Below are positions 1 through 8,541 of a DNA stretch of 64,000 bases, piece by piece; the first letter of the stretch is position 1, and each line of letters starts with the position of its first letter. The notes beneath the pieces are model-generated. The model saw only the letters and a list, made by a program, of their open reading frames with translations. It was not told the origin of the DNA and made no database searches. The stretch is from Flavobacteriaceae bacterium GSB9 (GTDB lineage: Bacteria; Bacteroidota; Bacteroidia; Flavobacteriales; Flavobacteriaceae), in NCBI GenBank assembly GCA_022749295.1, contig CP062007.1:2790001-2854000 (forward strand). Reading direction: 5' to 3'. The position numbers and the translations under genes were made by a program.

Positions 1-2
1 AT

Positions 3-509
3 ACGCTTTCCCATAAAAAGATGAATCAAATTTCTAAGCAGGAGGCTATTGAGCAAATAAAAGCCATCGAGCAGAGATGTGATTCTGTGGGCATTAAAAA
101 ACCAAAATCGTTTGCTTATCCTGCTTATCGCTTGAATGAAACGTCTTTGCAAATCCTAAGTAAACTTAATTATAAGTATGCCAGAGCAGGAGGAGACAGG
201 CCGTATAATCCATTGGTTGATCACCCGTATTTAATACCGAGTTGGGCAATGCAGTCAGATAACAAAGATGATATTCAAAATGCCTTCAATCAAGCAAAAA
301 ATGGAAATATTGTGGTTATAACAGTACATGGTGTGCCCGACTTAGAACACCCATGGGTCAATACTCCGCCAAAATTATTTGAGGAACACCTTCAGTATTT
401 AAATGACCATGATTTTAAAGTAATCTCTATAAGTGATTTAGATGATTATATAAATTTAGATGAAGCTCTAAAATCAATACCTCCAGATTTTAATAAGCCT
501 CTTAGGTGA
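3..509 (+). CDS. Polysaccharide deacetylase family protein (NodB-like), 3' part only
   Basis: The reading frame is open to the left edge of the window and the codons before the first ATG (position 21) read TLSHKKM, so the gene starts outside the window and that ATG is internal. TxSH followed by a helix with NQISKQE resembles the second NodB metal-binding motif (H-S/T-xx-H) of carbohydrate esterase family 4. The visible C-terminal part has the typical SFAYPAYR segment, a late beta strand with a histidine (VVITVHGV) and the terminal FKVISISDL strand. By family knowledge such enzymes remove N- or O-acetyl groups from polysaccharides or peptidoglycan; the substrate cannot be told. The signal peptide and first Asp motif are not visible. 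Confidence 0.75.
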   Translation, partial: TLSHKKMNQISKQEAIEQIKAIEQRCDSVGIKKPKSFAYPAYRLNETSLQILSKLNYKYARAGGDRPYNPLVDHPYLIPSWAMQSDNKDDIQNAFNQAKNGNIVVITVHGVPDLEHPWVNTPPKLFEEHLQYLNDHDFKVISISDLDDYINLDEALKSIPPDFNKPLR

Positions 510-572
510 AGTTTTAATCAAAAGAGTTCCTTGATGCTCTGTGTTGGGGATGGTTCGTTTCAAAAAAATTCT

Positions 573-1154
573 TTATTGGCTTAGTGCGTTAACTTCTTCG
601 TATCTAAAACAATCTACTTCATGGTCGTTTACCATGCCAGTGGCTTGCATATGGGCGTAAATAACAGTGGACCCCACGAATTTAAACCCCCGTTTTTTTA
701 AATCCTTGCTAATGGCATCACTTAAAGGTGTATTGGCTGGTGCGTTTTGGTAGTTTTTTAAAGCGTTTTTTATAGGTTTCCCATCAACAAAACCCCAAAT
801 ATAATTGCTGAAAGAACCAAATTCCTCTTGTATTTTTATAAAGGCTTGTGCATTGGTAACGGTAGCTTTCACTTTAAGTTTGTTTCTTATAATGCCAGTG
901 TCTTCAAGTAACGTGTCTAATTTTTTTGGGTTGTAATTGGCAATCTTTTTATATTCAAAATCATCAAATGCTTTTCTGAAATTTTCGCGTTTCCGCAATA
1001 CGGTAATCCAGCTTAAGCCCGCTTGGAATGTTTCTAAAATTAAAAATTCAAAAATGGTATTGTCGTCATAAATGGGTACACCCCATTCTTGGTCGTGATA
1101 GGTTTCGTAAAGGGCATCGCCAACGCACCATCCGCATCTGTGTTTTGCTTCCAT
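573..1154 (-). CDS. tag: DNA-3-methyladenine glycosylase I
   Basis: A 193-residue protein matching the Tag family along its whole length. The four zinc ligands known in the E. coli enzyme are all present with the right spacing: Cys7 (RCGWC), His20 (YHDQEWG), His178 and Cys182 (DHEVDC). The LxLExFQAGLSWxxxLRKR segment is the helix-hairpin-helix glycosylase core. It excises 3-methyladenine from alkylated DNA in base excision repair. It is monocistronic, convergent with the deacetylase on its left and divergent from the thioredoxin-like gene on its right. ATG at 1154 is the only sensible start, directly before the Cys7 motif. Confidence 0.95.
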   Translation of the reverse strand: MEAKHRCGWCVGDALYETYHDQEWGVPIYDDNTIFEFLILETFQAGLSWITVLRKRENFRKAFDDFEYKKIANYNPKKLDTLLEDTGIIRNKLKVKATVTNAQAFIKIQEEFGSFSNYIWGFVDGKPIKNALKNYQNAPANTPLSDAISKDLKKRGFKFVGSTVIYAHMQATGMVNDHEVDCFRYEEVNALSQ

Positions 1155-1260
1155 AATATTTAGAAAGTTTTAAAGTAAAAGTATGACAAATATCATCTGA
1201 ATTGAAATGTTAAGCCCTTAATTTTGAGCTTATCATATTGTCCGATAAAAAATACTATTT

Positions 1261-1878
1261 ATGAATGCTTTAATACAATCAAGTTTAGAACGCGGTTTGT
1301 CGTATCAGTCCTATAGAGAATTAATGAAACGATTGGTTGATGAAAAATCTACCACGGGTTTGGAGAAGACAAAAGACAGAATTAATTTCACCAAGCTTAA
1401 CGATCGCCGCATGAAGCGTTGGGATAAAACCATTAAGGTGGCTAAAAGTATGCAGAAAAAAATTGCCGAATTTAATCACCCTACAACGTGGTTGGTTATT
1501 AGTGAAAGTTGGTGTGGCGACGCAGCACATGTATTGCCAGCGATTAATAAAATTGCCGAATTGAATGATAACATTGATGTTAAAGTGGTGCTACGTGATG
1601 AAAATCCCGAATTGATGGATGCCTTTTTGACCAACGGAGCACAGTCTGTGCCTAAAGTTATTATTATAGACAATGAAACGAATGCGGTTTTAAACACCTA
1701 TGGCCCGCGACCAAGTGAGGCGACGTCTTATGTAAATCGTTTTAAAGCTAAATACGGAAAATTAACACCAGAGTTTAAAGAAGACTTGCAGCATTGGTAC
1801 AATAAAGACAAGGGGCAAAACGTACTTACCGATGTTACTGAAATGCTCTGTAGGTTAGAGCCTAGCGTTTGCCAATAA
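1261..1878 (+). CDS. Thioredoxin-fold family protein with WCGDA active-site motif
   Basis: A 205-residue cytoplasmic protein without signal peptide. Residues 75-150 form a thioredoxin-like domain (strand LVISESWCGDAAHVLP, then a cis-Pro-type SVPKVIII segment). The active site has only one cysteine (Cys85, WCGDA) instead of CxxC, as in the Thioredoxin_9 family, so a classical dithiol oxidoreductase role is unlikely; a monothiol or peroxiredoxin-like role is possible. The 3' end overlaps the convergent TonB-like gene by 17 bp. Function unknown. Confidence 0.8.
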   Translation: MNALIQSSLERGLSYQSYRELMKRLVDEKSTTGLEKTKDRINFTKLNDRRMKRWDKTIKVAKSMQKKIAEFNHPTTWLVISESWCGDAAHVLPAINKIAELNDNIDVKVVLRDENPELMDAFLTNGAQSVPKVIIIDNETNAVLNTYGPRPSEATSYVNRFKAKYGKLTPEFKEDLQHWYNKDKGQNVLTDVTEMLCRLEPSVCQ

Positions 1879-2578
1879 AATTAAAAGTAATAGAACCTAA
1901 TTGGCTGCTTTTAGATGCGTCGGCATTAAATTTAGACTGCTTGGCATATTCTATGGCATGCTCAATTAAGCATTCATTATTTGAGTTCGACGATGTATTC
2001 AAATAGGCATCTGTAACATTGCCTTGGTTGTTAACCTTAACATTTACAACTATTTTTCCATCTACCTCACATAGATAAACAGGTATAGGTATGTAAATCT
2101 TTTTTCGGTTAGCCAACGAATAACTGATAGTGCTTTTATGGTTGTTGTTCTCGGCCAATTGTTTTTTTAAAACTTCGTTGGCTTTATTGAATTGTGATAA
2201 GGCATCTTGGTTTAATTTAGAGTTGTCTGGAAGCGTATAATCTCTTTTGGCGGTTAGGCTGTTTTCAGAAAAATCACTGCTTTTTGGTATGTAATCTTCA
2301 GGAGGAGCAATACGTTTAAAAGCTTGCGCAAAACGTTTGTTTTCTTGGGCTTCATTAAAAGCTTTGTTGGTTTCAGCCTTAGCTTTATTCGCATTTTCTA
2401 AAGCTTCAAGTTGTTTTAACTCTTCTTCTGTGGGGTCTTTTTCGGGTTCAATAACATAGTAGCTTTCTGAAATAAATTCACTGTGTTTTTTAAGTCCAAT
2501 ATTAAAGATAGAAAGAACAACTGTTCCAGAAATTAGAAAAGTTATAAGTAAGGCTCTATGTTGATTTGTTAGGTGCAA
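1862..2578 (-). CDS. TonB-like energy-transducer family protein
   Basis: A 238-residue protein with an N-terminal membrane anchor (about residues 9-27), a charged, Glu/Lys/Ala-rich middle (about 45-90, probably helical) and a C-terminal domain (about 150-238) with the TonB C-terminal pattern: VDGKIVVNVKVNNQGNV, a helix with the AxxxAKxSKFN signature and a final strand GSITFNF. This matches the periplasmic TonB C-domain fold common in Bacteroidota, where many non-canonical TonB paralogues exist. No exbB/exbD lies nearby, so the partner is unknown. Followed 50 bp downstream by truB on the same strand. Confidence 0.7.
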   Translation of the reverse strand: MHLTNQHRALLITFLISGTVVLSIFNIGLKKHSEFISESYYVIEPEKDPTEEELKQLEALENANKAKAETNKAFNEAQENKRFAQAFKRIAPPEDYIPKSSDFSENSLTAKRDYTLPDNSKLNQDALSQFNKANEVLKKQLAENNNHKSTISYSLANRKKIYIPIPVYLCEVDGKIVVNVKVNNQGNVTDAYLNTSSNSNNECLIEHAIEYAKQSKFNADASKSSQLGSITFNFIGKR

Positions 2579-2628
2579 ATCTTAGTTATTAAATTTGGGT
2601 TCAGTAAATATACGTAAAAATACCCAAT

Positions 2629-3321
2629 TTAGCCTTTAAGTGTATTTGTAAAGGCCTCAATAGAGACAGCGTTGCCAACATCAAAGGCACCAATTTTGGT
2701 TCGCCGAAGTGCTGATAAATGAGCGCCAGATTGCAAGGCTTTGCCAAAATCGTTGGCTAAAGACCGTATGTAAGTGCCTTTGCTGCAAACTACTCTGAAG
2801 TCAATATTTTGACCATTAATTTGAGTGATTTCAAATTCTGAAATATTAACGGTGCGTGATTTTATTTCCACCGATTCGCCCGCTCTGGCAAATTCATAAA
2901 GGCGTTTTCCGTCTTTTTTTATAGCTGAAAATACTGGTGGGAATTGTTCGATATCACCAATAAACTGCTTTGTAGCTTTGTGGATTAAGTCTTCCGTAAT
3001 ATGCTCCGTTGGGAAGGTTTTGTCTATTTCGGTTTCTAAATCAAAAGACGGTGTAGTACTGCCTATAGTAAAAGTGCCTGTGTATTCTTTAATCTGTGCT
3101 TGAAAGGTGTTGATTTGTTTGGTCATTTTTCCAGTACAAATCACTAAAAGGCCAGTTGCAAGTGGGTCTAACGTCCCAGCATGGCCTACCTTTATTTTTT
3201 TGAGTTTGAAGGCTTGCTTGAGTTCCCAGCGCAATTTGTTAACCACCTGGAAGGAGGTCCAATTTAAAGGTTTATCAATGAGCAAAACCTGTCCGGAAAG
3301 ATAATCTTCAGCAGTTAGCAT
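2629..3321 (-). CDS. truB: tRNA pseudouridine(55) synthase
   Basis: 230 residues. The TruB motif with catalytic Asp is clear (GHAGTLDPLATGLLVICTG), as are the N-terminal LLIDKPLNWTSF and the KGTYIRSLANDFG motif. It makes pseudouridine 55 in the T loop of tRNAs. The protein is short, without a large C-terminal PUA domain, which is usual for this phylum. The start lies 1 bp after the uppP stop codon, so the two are almost certainly cotranscribed. Part of the conserved flavobacterial cluster ftsX-DUF3098-uppP-truB. Confidence 0.96.
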   Translation of the reverse strand: MLTAEDYLSGQVLLIDKPLNWTSFQVVNKLRWELKQAFKLKKIKVGHAGTLDPLATGLLVICTGKMTKQINTFQAQIKEYTGTFTIGSTTPSFDLETEIDKTFPTEHITEDLIHKATKQFIGDIEQFPPVFSAIKKDGKRLYEFARAGESVEIKSRTVNISEFEITQINGQNIDFRVVCSKGTYIRSLANDFGKALQSGAHLSALRRTKIGAFDVGNAVSIEAFTNTLKG

Positions 3322-3322
3322 A

Positions 3323-4117
3323 TTAATTAAAAAAAGTAAATATAATCGCGATAAGGCCTACAATTGCGCAATAAACTGCAAAATAGGTAAGCTTGCTTTT
3401 TCTTACTAAAGCAATCATCCAGGTACAGGCAAAAAGTCCTGCAACGAATGCCGCTATAAATCCAATAGATAGTGCGGTAAAGTTACCGCTATCGTAACTC
3501 AATTCGCCACTTAAAACATCTTTGGCTATTTTACCAAAAATTAATGGGACTACCATTAAGAACGAAAAACGTGCCGCTTTGGTTTTATCGTTTCCTAGTA
3601 AAACAGAGGTGGAAATAGTAGCGCCAGAGCGCGAAATACCGGGCAGCATGGCTATGGCTTGCGAAATGCCAATAACAAATGCGTTAGAAAACGACACTTT
3701 TTTGTTAGTGTTTTTTGCTTTGTCTGCAAGAAAAAGTAAAACAGCGGTTATTAAAAGCATACAGCCCACTAAAAAAATATTGCCGCCAAAAAGTGCCTCT
3801 AGTTGTTCTTCAAAAAACAAGCCAATAATAACGGCCGGAATCATCGAAACTGCAATTTTAGAGATAAACTGTAAATCGTCATTCCACTTAAATTTTAAGG
3901 CGCCAACAATTAAATTGAAAATATCTTTTCTAAAAACAACGATGGTACTCAAGGCTGTCGCGAAATGTAAAACGACTGTAAAAAGAAGGCTTTCTTCCGG
4001 AACCGAATGACCACCCAAAATGGCTTTGCCCAATTCTAAGTGGCCGCTGGAGGACACGGGCAAAAACTCAGTAAGACCCTGAATAATACCAAGGATGATT
4101 GCGTCAATTATTTCCAT
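3323..4117 (-). CDS. uppP: Undecaprenyl-diphosphatase
   Basis: A 264-residue polytopic membrane protein of the BacA/UppP family. Both active-site signatures are present: EFLPVSSSGH at residues 17-26 and the GISRSGATIS motif near residue 165. It dephosphorylates undecaprenyl pyrophosphate, recycling the lipid carrier for cell-wall and surface polysaccharide synthesis. Directly upstream of truB (1 bp gap). Its neighbour on the other side, glycerate kinase, is on the opposite strand and separates it from the DUF3098 and ftsX genes. Confidence 0.96.
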   Translation of the reverse strand: MEIIDAIILGIIQGLTEFLPVSSSGHLELGKAILGGHSVPEESLLFTVVLHFATALSTIVVFRKDIFNLIVGALKFKWNDDLQFISKIAVSMIPAVIIGLFFEEQLEALFGGNIFLVGCMLLITAVLLFLADKAKNTNKKVSFSNAFVIGISQAIAMLPGISRSGATISTSVLLGNDKTKAARFSFLMVVPLIFGKIAKDVLSGELSYDSGNFTALSIGFIAAFVAGLFACTWMIALVRKSKLTYFAVYCAIVGLIAIIFTFFN

Positions 4118-4203
4118 GGGGCAAAAATATTAAAATACCAACACAAATGGTTTTGTTATCAGGTAAATTATAAATGTTATTTTAGGATTGTTAAACTATA
4201 GGA

Positions 4204-5328
4204 ATGAAAATAGGTATTGCTCCCGATAAGTTTAAAGGTTCGTTAACCGGATTGCAGTTTTGTAATTCGGTTGAAGCGGGCTTGTTAAACATAAATTCAG
4301 ACTTGGAAATTTTAAAGTTGCCCTTGGCGGATGGTGGCGATGGCACGCTAGAAGTGGCTAATTTTTATTTAAAAGGGAGCACGGTTAAGGTTAAAGTTAG
4401 CAACCCCTTTTTTAAGCCCATAAAGGTCATGTATTTATATGCTGAAGATTCAAAAACAGCGTTTATTGAAATGGCCGAAGCTTCTGGGGTGAAATTATTG
4501 AAGCCCCATGAATTAGACTGCAAAAACGCTACTACTTTGGGTACGGGCGACATGATTGTTGATGCCTTGGAAAAAGGAGCAAAAACCATTTTTTTAGGAC
4601 TTGGCGGAAGTGCCACAAATGATTGTGGTATGGGTATGGCTACTGCTTTGGGGTATAGGTTTTTAGATAAAATGGGCAAAGAGCTCAAACCAATTGGAAC
4701 CAATTTATCAAAAGTGGCTTCGGTTGAAAAGTCTGATGTGCATTCAAGATTGTATGATGTAAAGTTTAAAATAGCCTGCGATGTAACCAATCCGTTGTAT
4801 GGAAAAAACGGTGCGGCTTATGTGTATGCGCCACAAAAAGGCGCGACGGCAGAAGACGTTAAAATGCTGGACAAAGGTTTGCAAAGCTTTTCAAAAATCA
4901 TGGAGTCACAATTCAAGGTTGATGAGCAGTTGGTAAGCGGAGCTGGTGCTGCAGGCGGTATGGGTTACGCATCAAAAGTGTTTTTAAATGGCGAATTAAA
5001 ACCGGGCATTCAACTCATTAAAGAATTGGCTGATTTCGATTCCAAAATAACGGGTTGCGATTGGATTATAACAGGAGAAGGTAAGTTAGATAAACAAACT
5101 TTGTCTGGAAAAACGATTAATGGTGTTTTGGCTTCCGCGAAAGCGAAACACATAAAAATAGCGGCACTTTGTGGTGCTATTGATTTGAGTAAATCCGAAA
5201 TGGAAAAGCTAGGAATTAACTATACCGATGTCGTTGTAAACTATTCCAAAAACTTTGATGATGCTTTAGCGAACAGTTATGATTATGTTAAAAAAATGAC
5301 TGAAGAATTCGCGAAAAAAATCTTTTGA
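4204..5328 (+). CDS. glxK: Glycerate kinase (GlxK family)
   Basis: 374 residues matching type I glycerate kinase: N-terminal MKIGIAPDKFKGSL, the PLADGGDGTLE motif, FLGLGGSATNDCGMG and ITGEGKLDKQTLSGK motifs. It phosphorylates D-glycerate to 2-phosphoglycerate (GlxK-type) or 3-phosphoglycerate. It stands alone on the + strand between uppP and the DUF3098 gene, breaking a cluster that is usually co-directional in related genomes. It ends 6 bp before the convergent DUF3098 gene. Confidence 0.93.
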   Translation: MKIGIAPDKFKGSLTGLQFCNSVEAGLLNINSDLEILKLPLADGGDGTLEVANFYLKGSTVKVKVSNPFFKPIKVMYLYAEDSKTAFIEMAEASGVKLLKPHELDCKNATTLGTGDMIVDALEKGAKTIFLGLGGSATNDCGMGMATALGYRFLDKMGKELKPIGTNLSKVASVEKSDVHSRLYDVKFKIACDVTNPLYGKNGAAYVYAPQKGATAEDVKMLDKGLQSFSKIMESQFKVDEQLVSGAGAAGGMGYASKVFLNGELKPGIQLIKELADFDSKITGCDWIITGEGKLDKQTLSGKTINGVLASAKAKHIKIAALCGAIDLSKSEMEKLGINYTDVVVNYSKNFDDALANSYDYVKKMTEEFAKKIF

Positions 5329-5334
5329 GTGCGT

Positions 5335-5586
5335 TTATTTATCCGGATTTAAAAGAATAGCGTAAATTTCAAAACCAAAACCTATTAAAACCAACATGGG
5401 TGCCAAACGAATACGGCGCCAGCTAAAAATTTCGGGGTTAAAAATGTTAGGGTCGTCGCTACCACCGCCGGCCATTAAAATAAAGCCAAGCGCAATAACG
5501 GCCAGACCTATAAACATGAATTTGTAGTTTTTCTTTCCAAATACAAAAGTTGGTTTGGCTTCTTCTTTTCGTTTTTGTTCTCCCAT
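5335..5586 (-). CDS. DUF3098 family small membrane protein
   Basis: An 83-residue protein with a charged N-terminus and two transmembrane segments (about residues 24-42 and 59-76) separated by a short loop (GGSDDPNIFNPEIFSWRRIRLAP). This is the DUF3098 pattern, whose members sit between ftsX and uppP in Flavobacteriia. The function is unknown; the neighbourhood suggests a link to cell division or envelope growth. Confidence 0.85.
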   Translation of the reverse strand: MGEQKRKEEAKPTFVFGKKNYKFMFIGLAVIALGFILMAGGGSDDPNIFNPEIFSWRRIRLAPMLVLIGFGFEIYAILLNPDK

Positions 5587-5663
5587 AGTTTTAATGCTAG
5601 TGCTGCAAATTAACAGAAATATTTAAAAAGCATTGTTAACGTGATTGTAAATTATACTTTTTT

Positions 5664-5698
5664 CAATAGTCAATAGTCAATAGTCAATAGTCAATAAT
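5664..5698. repeat. 7-bp tandem repeat (CAATAGT), four full units plus a partial
   Basis: Four head-to-tail copies of CAATAGT followed by CAATAAT lie immediately after the ftsX stop codon (5701, minus strand). Short tandem repeats of this type can vary in copy number. No coding role. Confidence 0.85.
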
Positions 5699-5700
5699 AG

Positions 5701-6579
5701 TTAGTAGTAAAGCTCATCGGTACGTAAATTTAAAAAGCGTTGCGTAGCAAAATGGGTGCTTATCCAGGTAATAACAATGCCCAAAGCAAACACAAAGACA
5801 AACAGGCCAACGACTAAAACAGGGGTGTTTAAAAGCCCTAGTTCAGGGAAGGTTCTGTTAACATAATACAACACAATGGCCATGCCTATTAGGGCTAGAA
5901 TGGCGCCGATAATGCCCAAACGTACACTTTTCCAAACGAACGGTCGACGAATAAACTGCTTGGTGGCACCCACCATTTGCATGGTTTTTATGGTAAAGCG
6001 TTTAGAGTAAACCGATAAACGTATAGAACTGTTAATGAGCAAAACCGCTATCAGTGTGAAAATCCCACTAATGACCAACACCCAAAAACTGATTTTTTTA
6101 ACATTATCGTTCATAAGGTTTACAAGGTCGTTGTCGTAAGTCACTTCGTCAACAAAGTTTTTAGCGTTGGCTTCTTCCGATATTTTTTCCAAATGCCCCG
6201 AGGTTACAAAATCGGCTTTTAGGTGTACGTCAATAGAGTTTTGAAGCGGGTTGTAACCCACAAAATCCATAAAGTCCTCACCGTTTTCGGCTTTCATGAA
6301 TTCGGCTGCTTTCTCTTTTGAAACATACTCTGTGGATTTTACATATTCGGCCATCGCCAAACTTTTTTCAAGCTGATTGATTTCAACTTCTTTGGCAGAG
6401 TCTTTTAAATAAATGGTAAGCACTACTTGCTCCTTAAAATGATCTGAAACCTTTTTTGCGTTCAATACCAGCATGCCCAATAGTCCTAATAAAAACAAAA
6501 CTAACGCAATACTAAGCACTACTGAAAAGTACGATGAAATTAGTCTGCGTTTTTGGTGTTTTTCAAAAGATGAGCTCAT
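5701..6579 (-). CDS. ftsX: Cell division protein FtsX (permease)
   Basis: 292 residues with the FtsX layout: a cytoplasmic N-terminus, TM1 (about 20-41), a periplasmic domain of about 125 residues, then three TM segments ending near the C-terminus. With FtsE it forms an ABC-type complex that controls peptidoglycan hydrolases at the septum. ftsE is not adjacent here. First gene of the ftsX-DUF3098-(glycerate kinase, opposite strand)-uppP-truB block. Confidence 0.92.
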   Translation of the reverse strand: MSSSFEKHQKRRLISSYFSVVLSIALVLFLLGLLGMLVLNAKKVSDHFKEQVVLTIYLKDSAKEVEINQLEKSLAMAEYVKSTEYVSKEKAAEFMKAENGEDFMDFVGYNPLQNSIDVHLKADFVTSGHLEKISEEANAKNFVDEVTYDNDLVNLMNDNVKKISFWVLVISGIFTLIAVLLINSSIRLSVYSKRFTIKTMQMVGATKQFIRRPFVWKSVRLGIIGAILALIGMAIVLYYVNRTFPELGLLNTPVLVVGLFVFVFALGIVITWISTHFATQRFLNLRTDELYY

Positions 6580-6756
6580 AAAAGTATTTTGGTTTCGGAC
6601 GTAAAAATAATAAAAAGATAAGCGAAATAACTAATTAACTAATAACATTATATAACTAGGATTATTTAAAATTGTTGTATAGCTTTAAGTCTTAATTTAA
6701 GGTTGGCATAATTGTTGAAAAATAGGGCTAATATTAATCAGAAAGTTTACAGAGTT

Positions 6757-7326
6757 ATGAGCAAAAATTTATTTTTAGGCTTAATCACTACATTTTTAAT
6801 TTTTATAACAGCCCAAGCTCAGAGCATTGATTTTGGAGCTAAATCCGGGATGAATGTCGCTACGTTTTATGGAAACCGTTCGGATAGTAATATTGATAGA
6901 AATAGTTTAATTGGATTTCATGCAGGTGTTTTGGCTGAAGTAAAATTGAGTGAGAATTTTGCGTTGCAACCCGAATTGCTCTATTCGAGAGCTGGTGCTG
7001 AAGAAGAAAATCTTGTTACGTTTCAGTTGGATTATGTGTCACTTCCAGTAATGGCAAAATTTTATATTGTTGATGGTTTTAGTTTAGATGTAGGGCCTCA
7101 ATTTGGGCTTTTAATTAACGATACTGCCAAGTTTCAAATGGACGATGTTCCAGATTACGATACCGATGCCAATACTTTCGATTTAGCATTAAATGCAGGT
7201 CTGGGTGTCAACTTTACCAAATCGTGGTTTGCTCAAGCCAGATACAGTTACGGCATAACTGCAGTTGGTGAAAACCCAGATGTTAACAACGGTGTGTTTC
7301 AGTTGTCCTTAGGCTACATGTTTTAA
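6757..7326 (+). CDS. Secreted porin-family outer-membrane beta-barrel protein
   Basis: An in-frame TTG lies 45 bp upstream, but the ATG at 6757 begins a clean signal peptide (MSKNLFLGLITTFLIFITAQAQS) and is preferred. The mature part is a small barrel (about 170 residues) with the PorT/OMP_b-brl pattern: IDFGAKSGMNVATF, FHAGVLAE, NFALQPELLYS, repeated aromatic-flanked strands and the terminal FQLSLGYMF strand. Such proteins are common in Bacteroidota outer membranes with mostly unknown roles. Convergent with the DMT transporter (4-bp overlap). Confidence 0.85.
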   Translation: MSKNLFLGLITTFLIFITAQAQSIDFGAKSGMNVATFYGNRSDSNIDRNSLIGFHAGVLAEVKLSENFALQPELLYSRAGAEEENLVTFQLDYVSLPVMAKFYIVDGFSLDVGPQFGLLINDTAKFQMDDVPDYDTDANTFDLALNAGLGVNFTKSWFAQARYSYGITAVGENPDVNNGVFQLSLGYMF

Positions 7327-8255
7327 GTTGTTGGCTGGTTTCCCGTTCTCGGTTTTCCGGGTTTACTGATGATATAAACACCAACTGCTACTACAACACA
7401 ACTTAAAATCTTAATTAGGTTGATGTCTTCCGCGTAAGCGTGGTTCATAAAAACGTAGGCCACTATACTCACTAAAATAAAACTAACCACAGGTTGTAAA
7501 TACACATAACTACTGGTTACCGATGGCGGTAAATAGTTAAGTGCGTAAATGTTAAACAGGTAAGCAAAAAACGTCGTGAATATTACTACGTAACCAATGG
7601 TGAGGTAGGTGTGCAGTGTAAAGGCTTCAAAATTTGTTTTAAGCAAATCGTTAATTCCAAAAGGGAAAACATAAATAAAGCCAAATAAAAAGATCCAACT
7701 AACCACAGTAATGGCATGGTATTTTTTCATAAGGGTTTTGGCCAATACCAAATAAAGGCCATAGCTGCTGGCGTTTAGTAAAATAAAAAGGTTGCCCAAA
7801 AAGGAGCTATTGCCATCGGCTTTGTTGCCGTATAAGATTAGGAATATAGCGCCAATTCCAGCCATGGCGATACCAATAACCTTGTTCTTTGTGATACGTT
7901 CTTGTAAAATAAAAAAACTAAAAACCAATACAATTACTGGTGTGGCGGTGGTAATTATCGATGCGTCGATTGGTGATGTTAGGTTAATGCCATGAAAAAA
8001 TAGCATTTGGTTGGCCGCGCCTCCAAAAAGTCCGCAAAGGGCTAGTGTTACAAAGTCTTTCTTTTCAACTTTCTCTTTAACAAACAAGAATTTTACAGCC
8101 CAAAAGAGCAACACGCAGCATGTTAGCCTGACAAATACAAAAGCTGTTGGGCCAATTTTATTGGGCATAACCCCTTTGGCAACGAGATAATTAGCACCAT
8201 AAATGATATTAGCGCCTAAAAGTGCCAAATGGGCTTTGGTGGTGTTTTTTATCAA
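7323..8255 (-). CDS. DMT superfamily (EamA) transporter
   Basis: 310 residues with ten predicted TM segments in two EamA repeats: the first begins HLALLGANIIYGANYLVAKG and the second ILLNASSYGLYLVLAKTL. Members export amino acids or other small metabolites through the inner membrane; the substrate cannot be read from sequence. Monocistronic, with a degenerate intergenic repeat between its start and leuS. Confidence 0.9.
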   Translation of the reverse strand: MIKNTTKAHLALLGANIIYGANYLVAKGVMPNKIGPTAFVFVRLTCCVLLFWAVKFLFVKEKVEKKDFVTLALCGLFGGAANQMLFFHGINLTSPIDASIITTATPVIVLVFSFFILQERITKNKVIGIAMAGIGAIFLILYGNKADGNSSFLGNLFILLNASSYGLYLVLAKTLMKKYHAITVVSWIFLFGFIYVFPFGINDLLKTNFEAFTLHTYLTIGYVVIFTTFFAYLFNIYALNYLPPSVTSSYVYLQPVVSFILVSIVAYVFMNHAYAEDINLIKILSCVVVAVGVYIISKPGKPRTGNQPTT

Positions 8256-8407
8256 AATTAGGGAGGATTTAGGCTGTGAAATTACAAATTGCCACGTAAT
8301 TAAAACTTAAATTAAACCACATTATTTCCAGATATAAAAAATGATATCATATAATGTTGTAAACTTCTTCCGTTTTTCTTTAGAAACCGTAAATTTGCGC
8401 TTTTATT

Positions 8408-8519
8408 CGTCATTGCGAATTAGGCATACTGAACATAGTCGAAGTGAGATGTGGAAATATTATGAATTCAGTCGTTGTATTCAAAAGATTGCCGTAGTTG
8501 TACCTCTTTCGTGATGACA
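8408..8519. repeat. REP/MITE-like intergenic element with imperfect terminal inverted repeats
   Basis: The element begins CGTCATTGCGAA and ends TTTCGTGATGACA, an imperfect terminal inverted repeat (one mismatch in 11), and contains the ACATAGTCGAAGTGAGA phrase common in flavobacterial intergenic repeats. It sits just upstream of leuS. A related element is at 13274-13361. Confidence 0.6.
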
Positions 8520-8541
8520 GCATTATTTTTAATAAAATACG

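Noticed and set aside
5664-5698. Short repeats as a CRISPR array
   Set aside because: Units are 7 bp and directly tandem without spacers. No CRISPR array was seen anywhere in the window.
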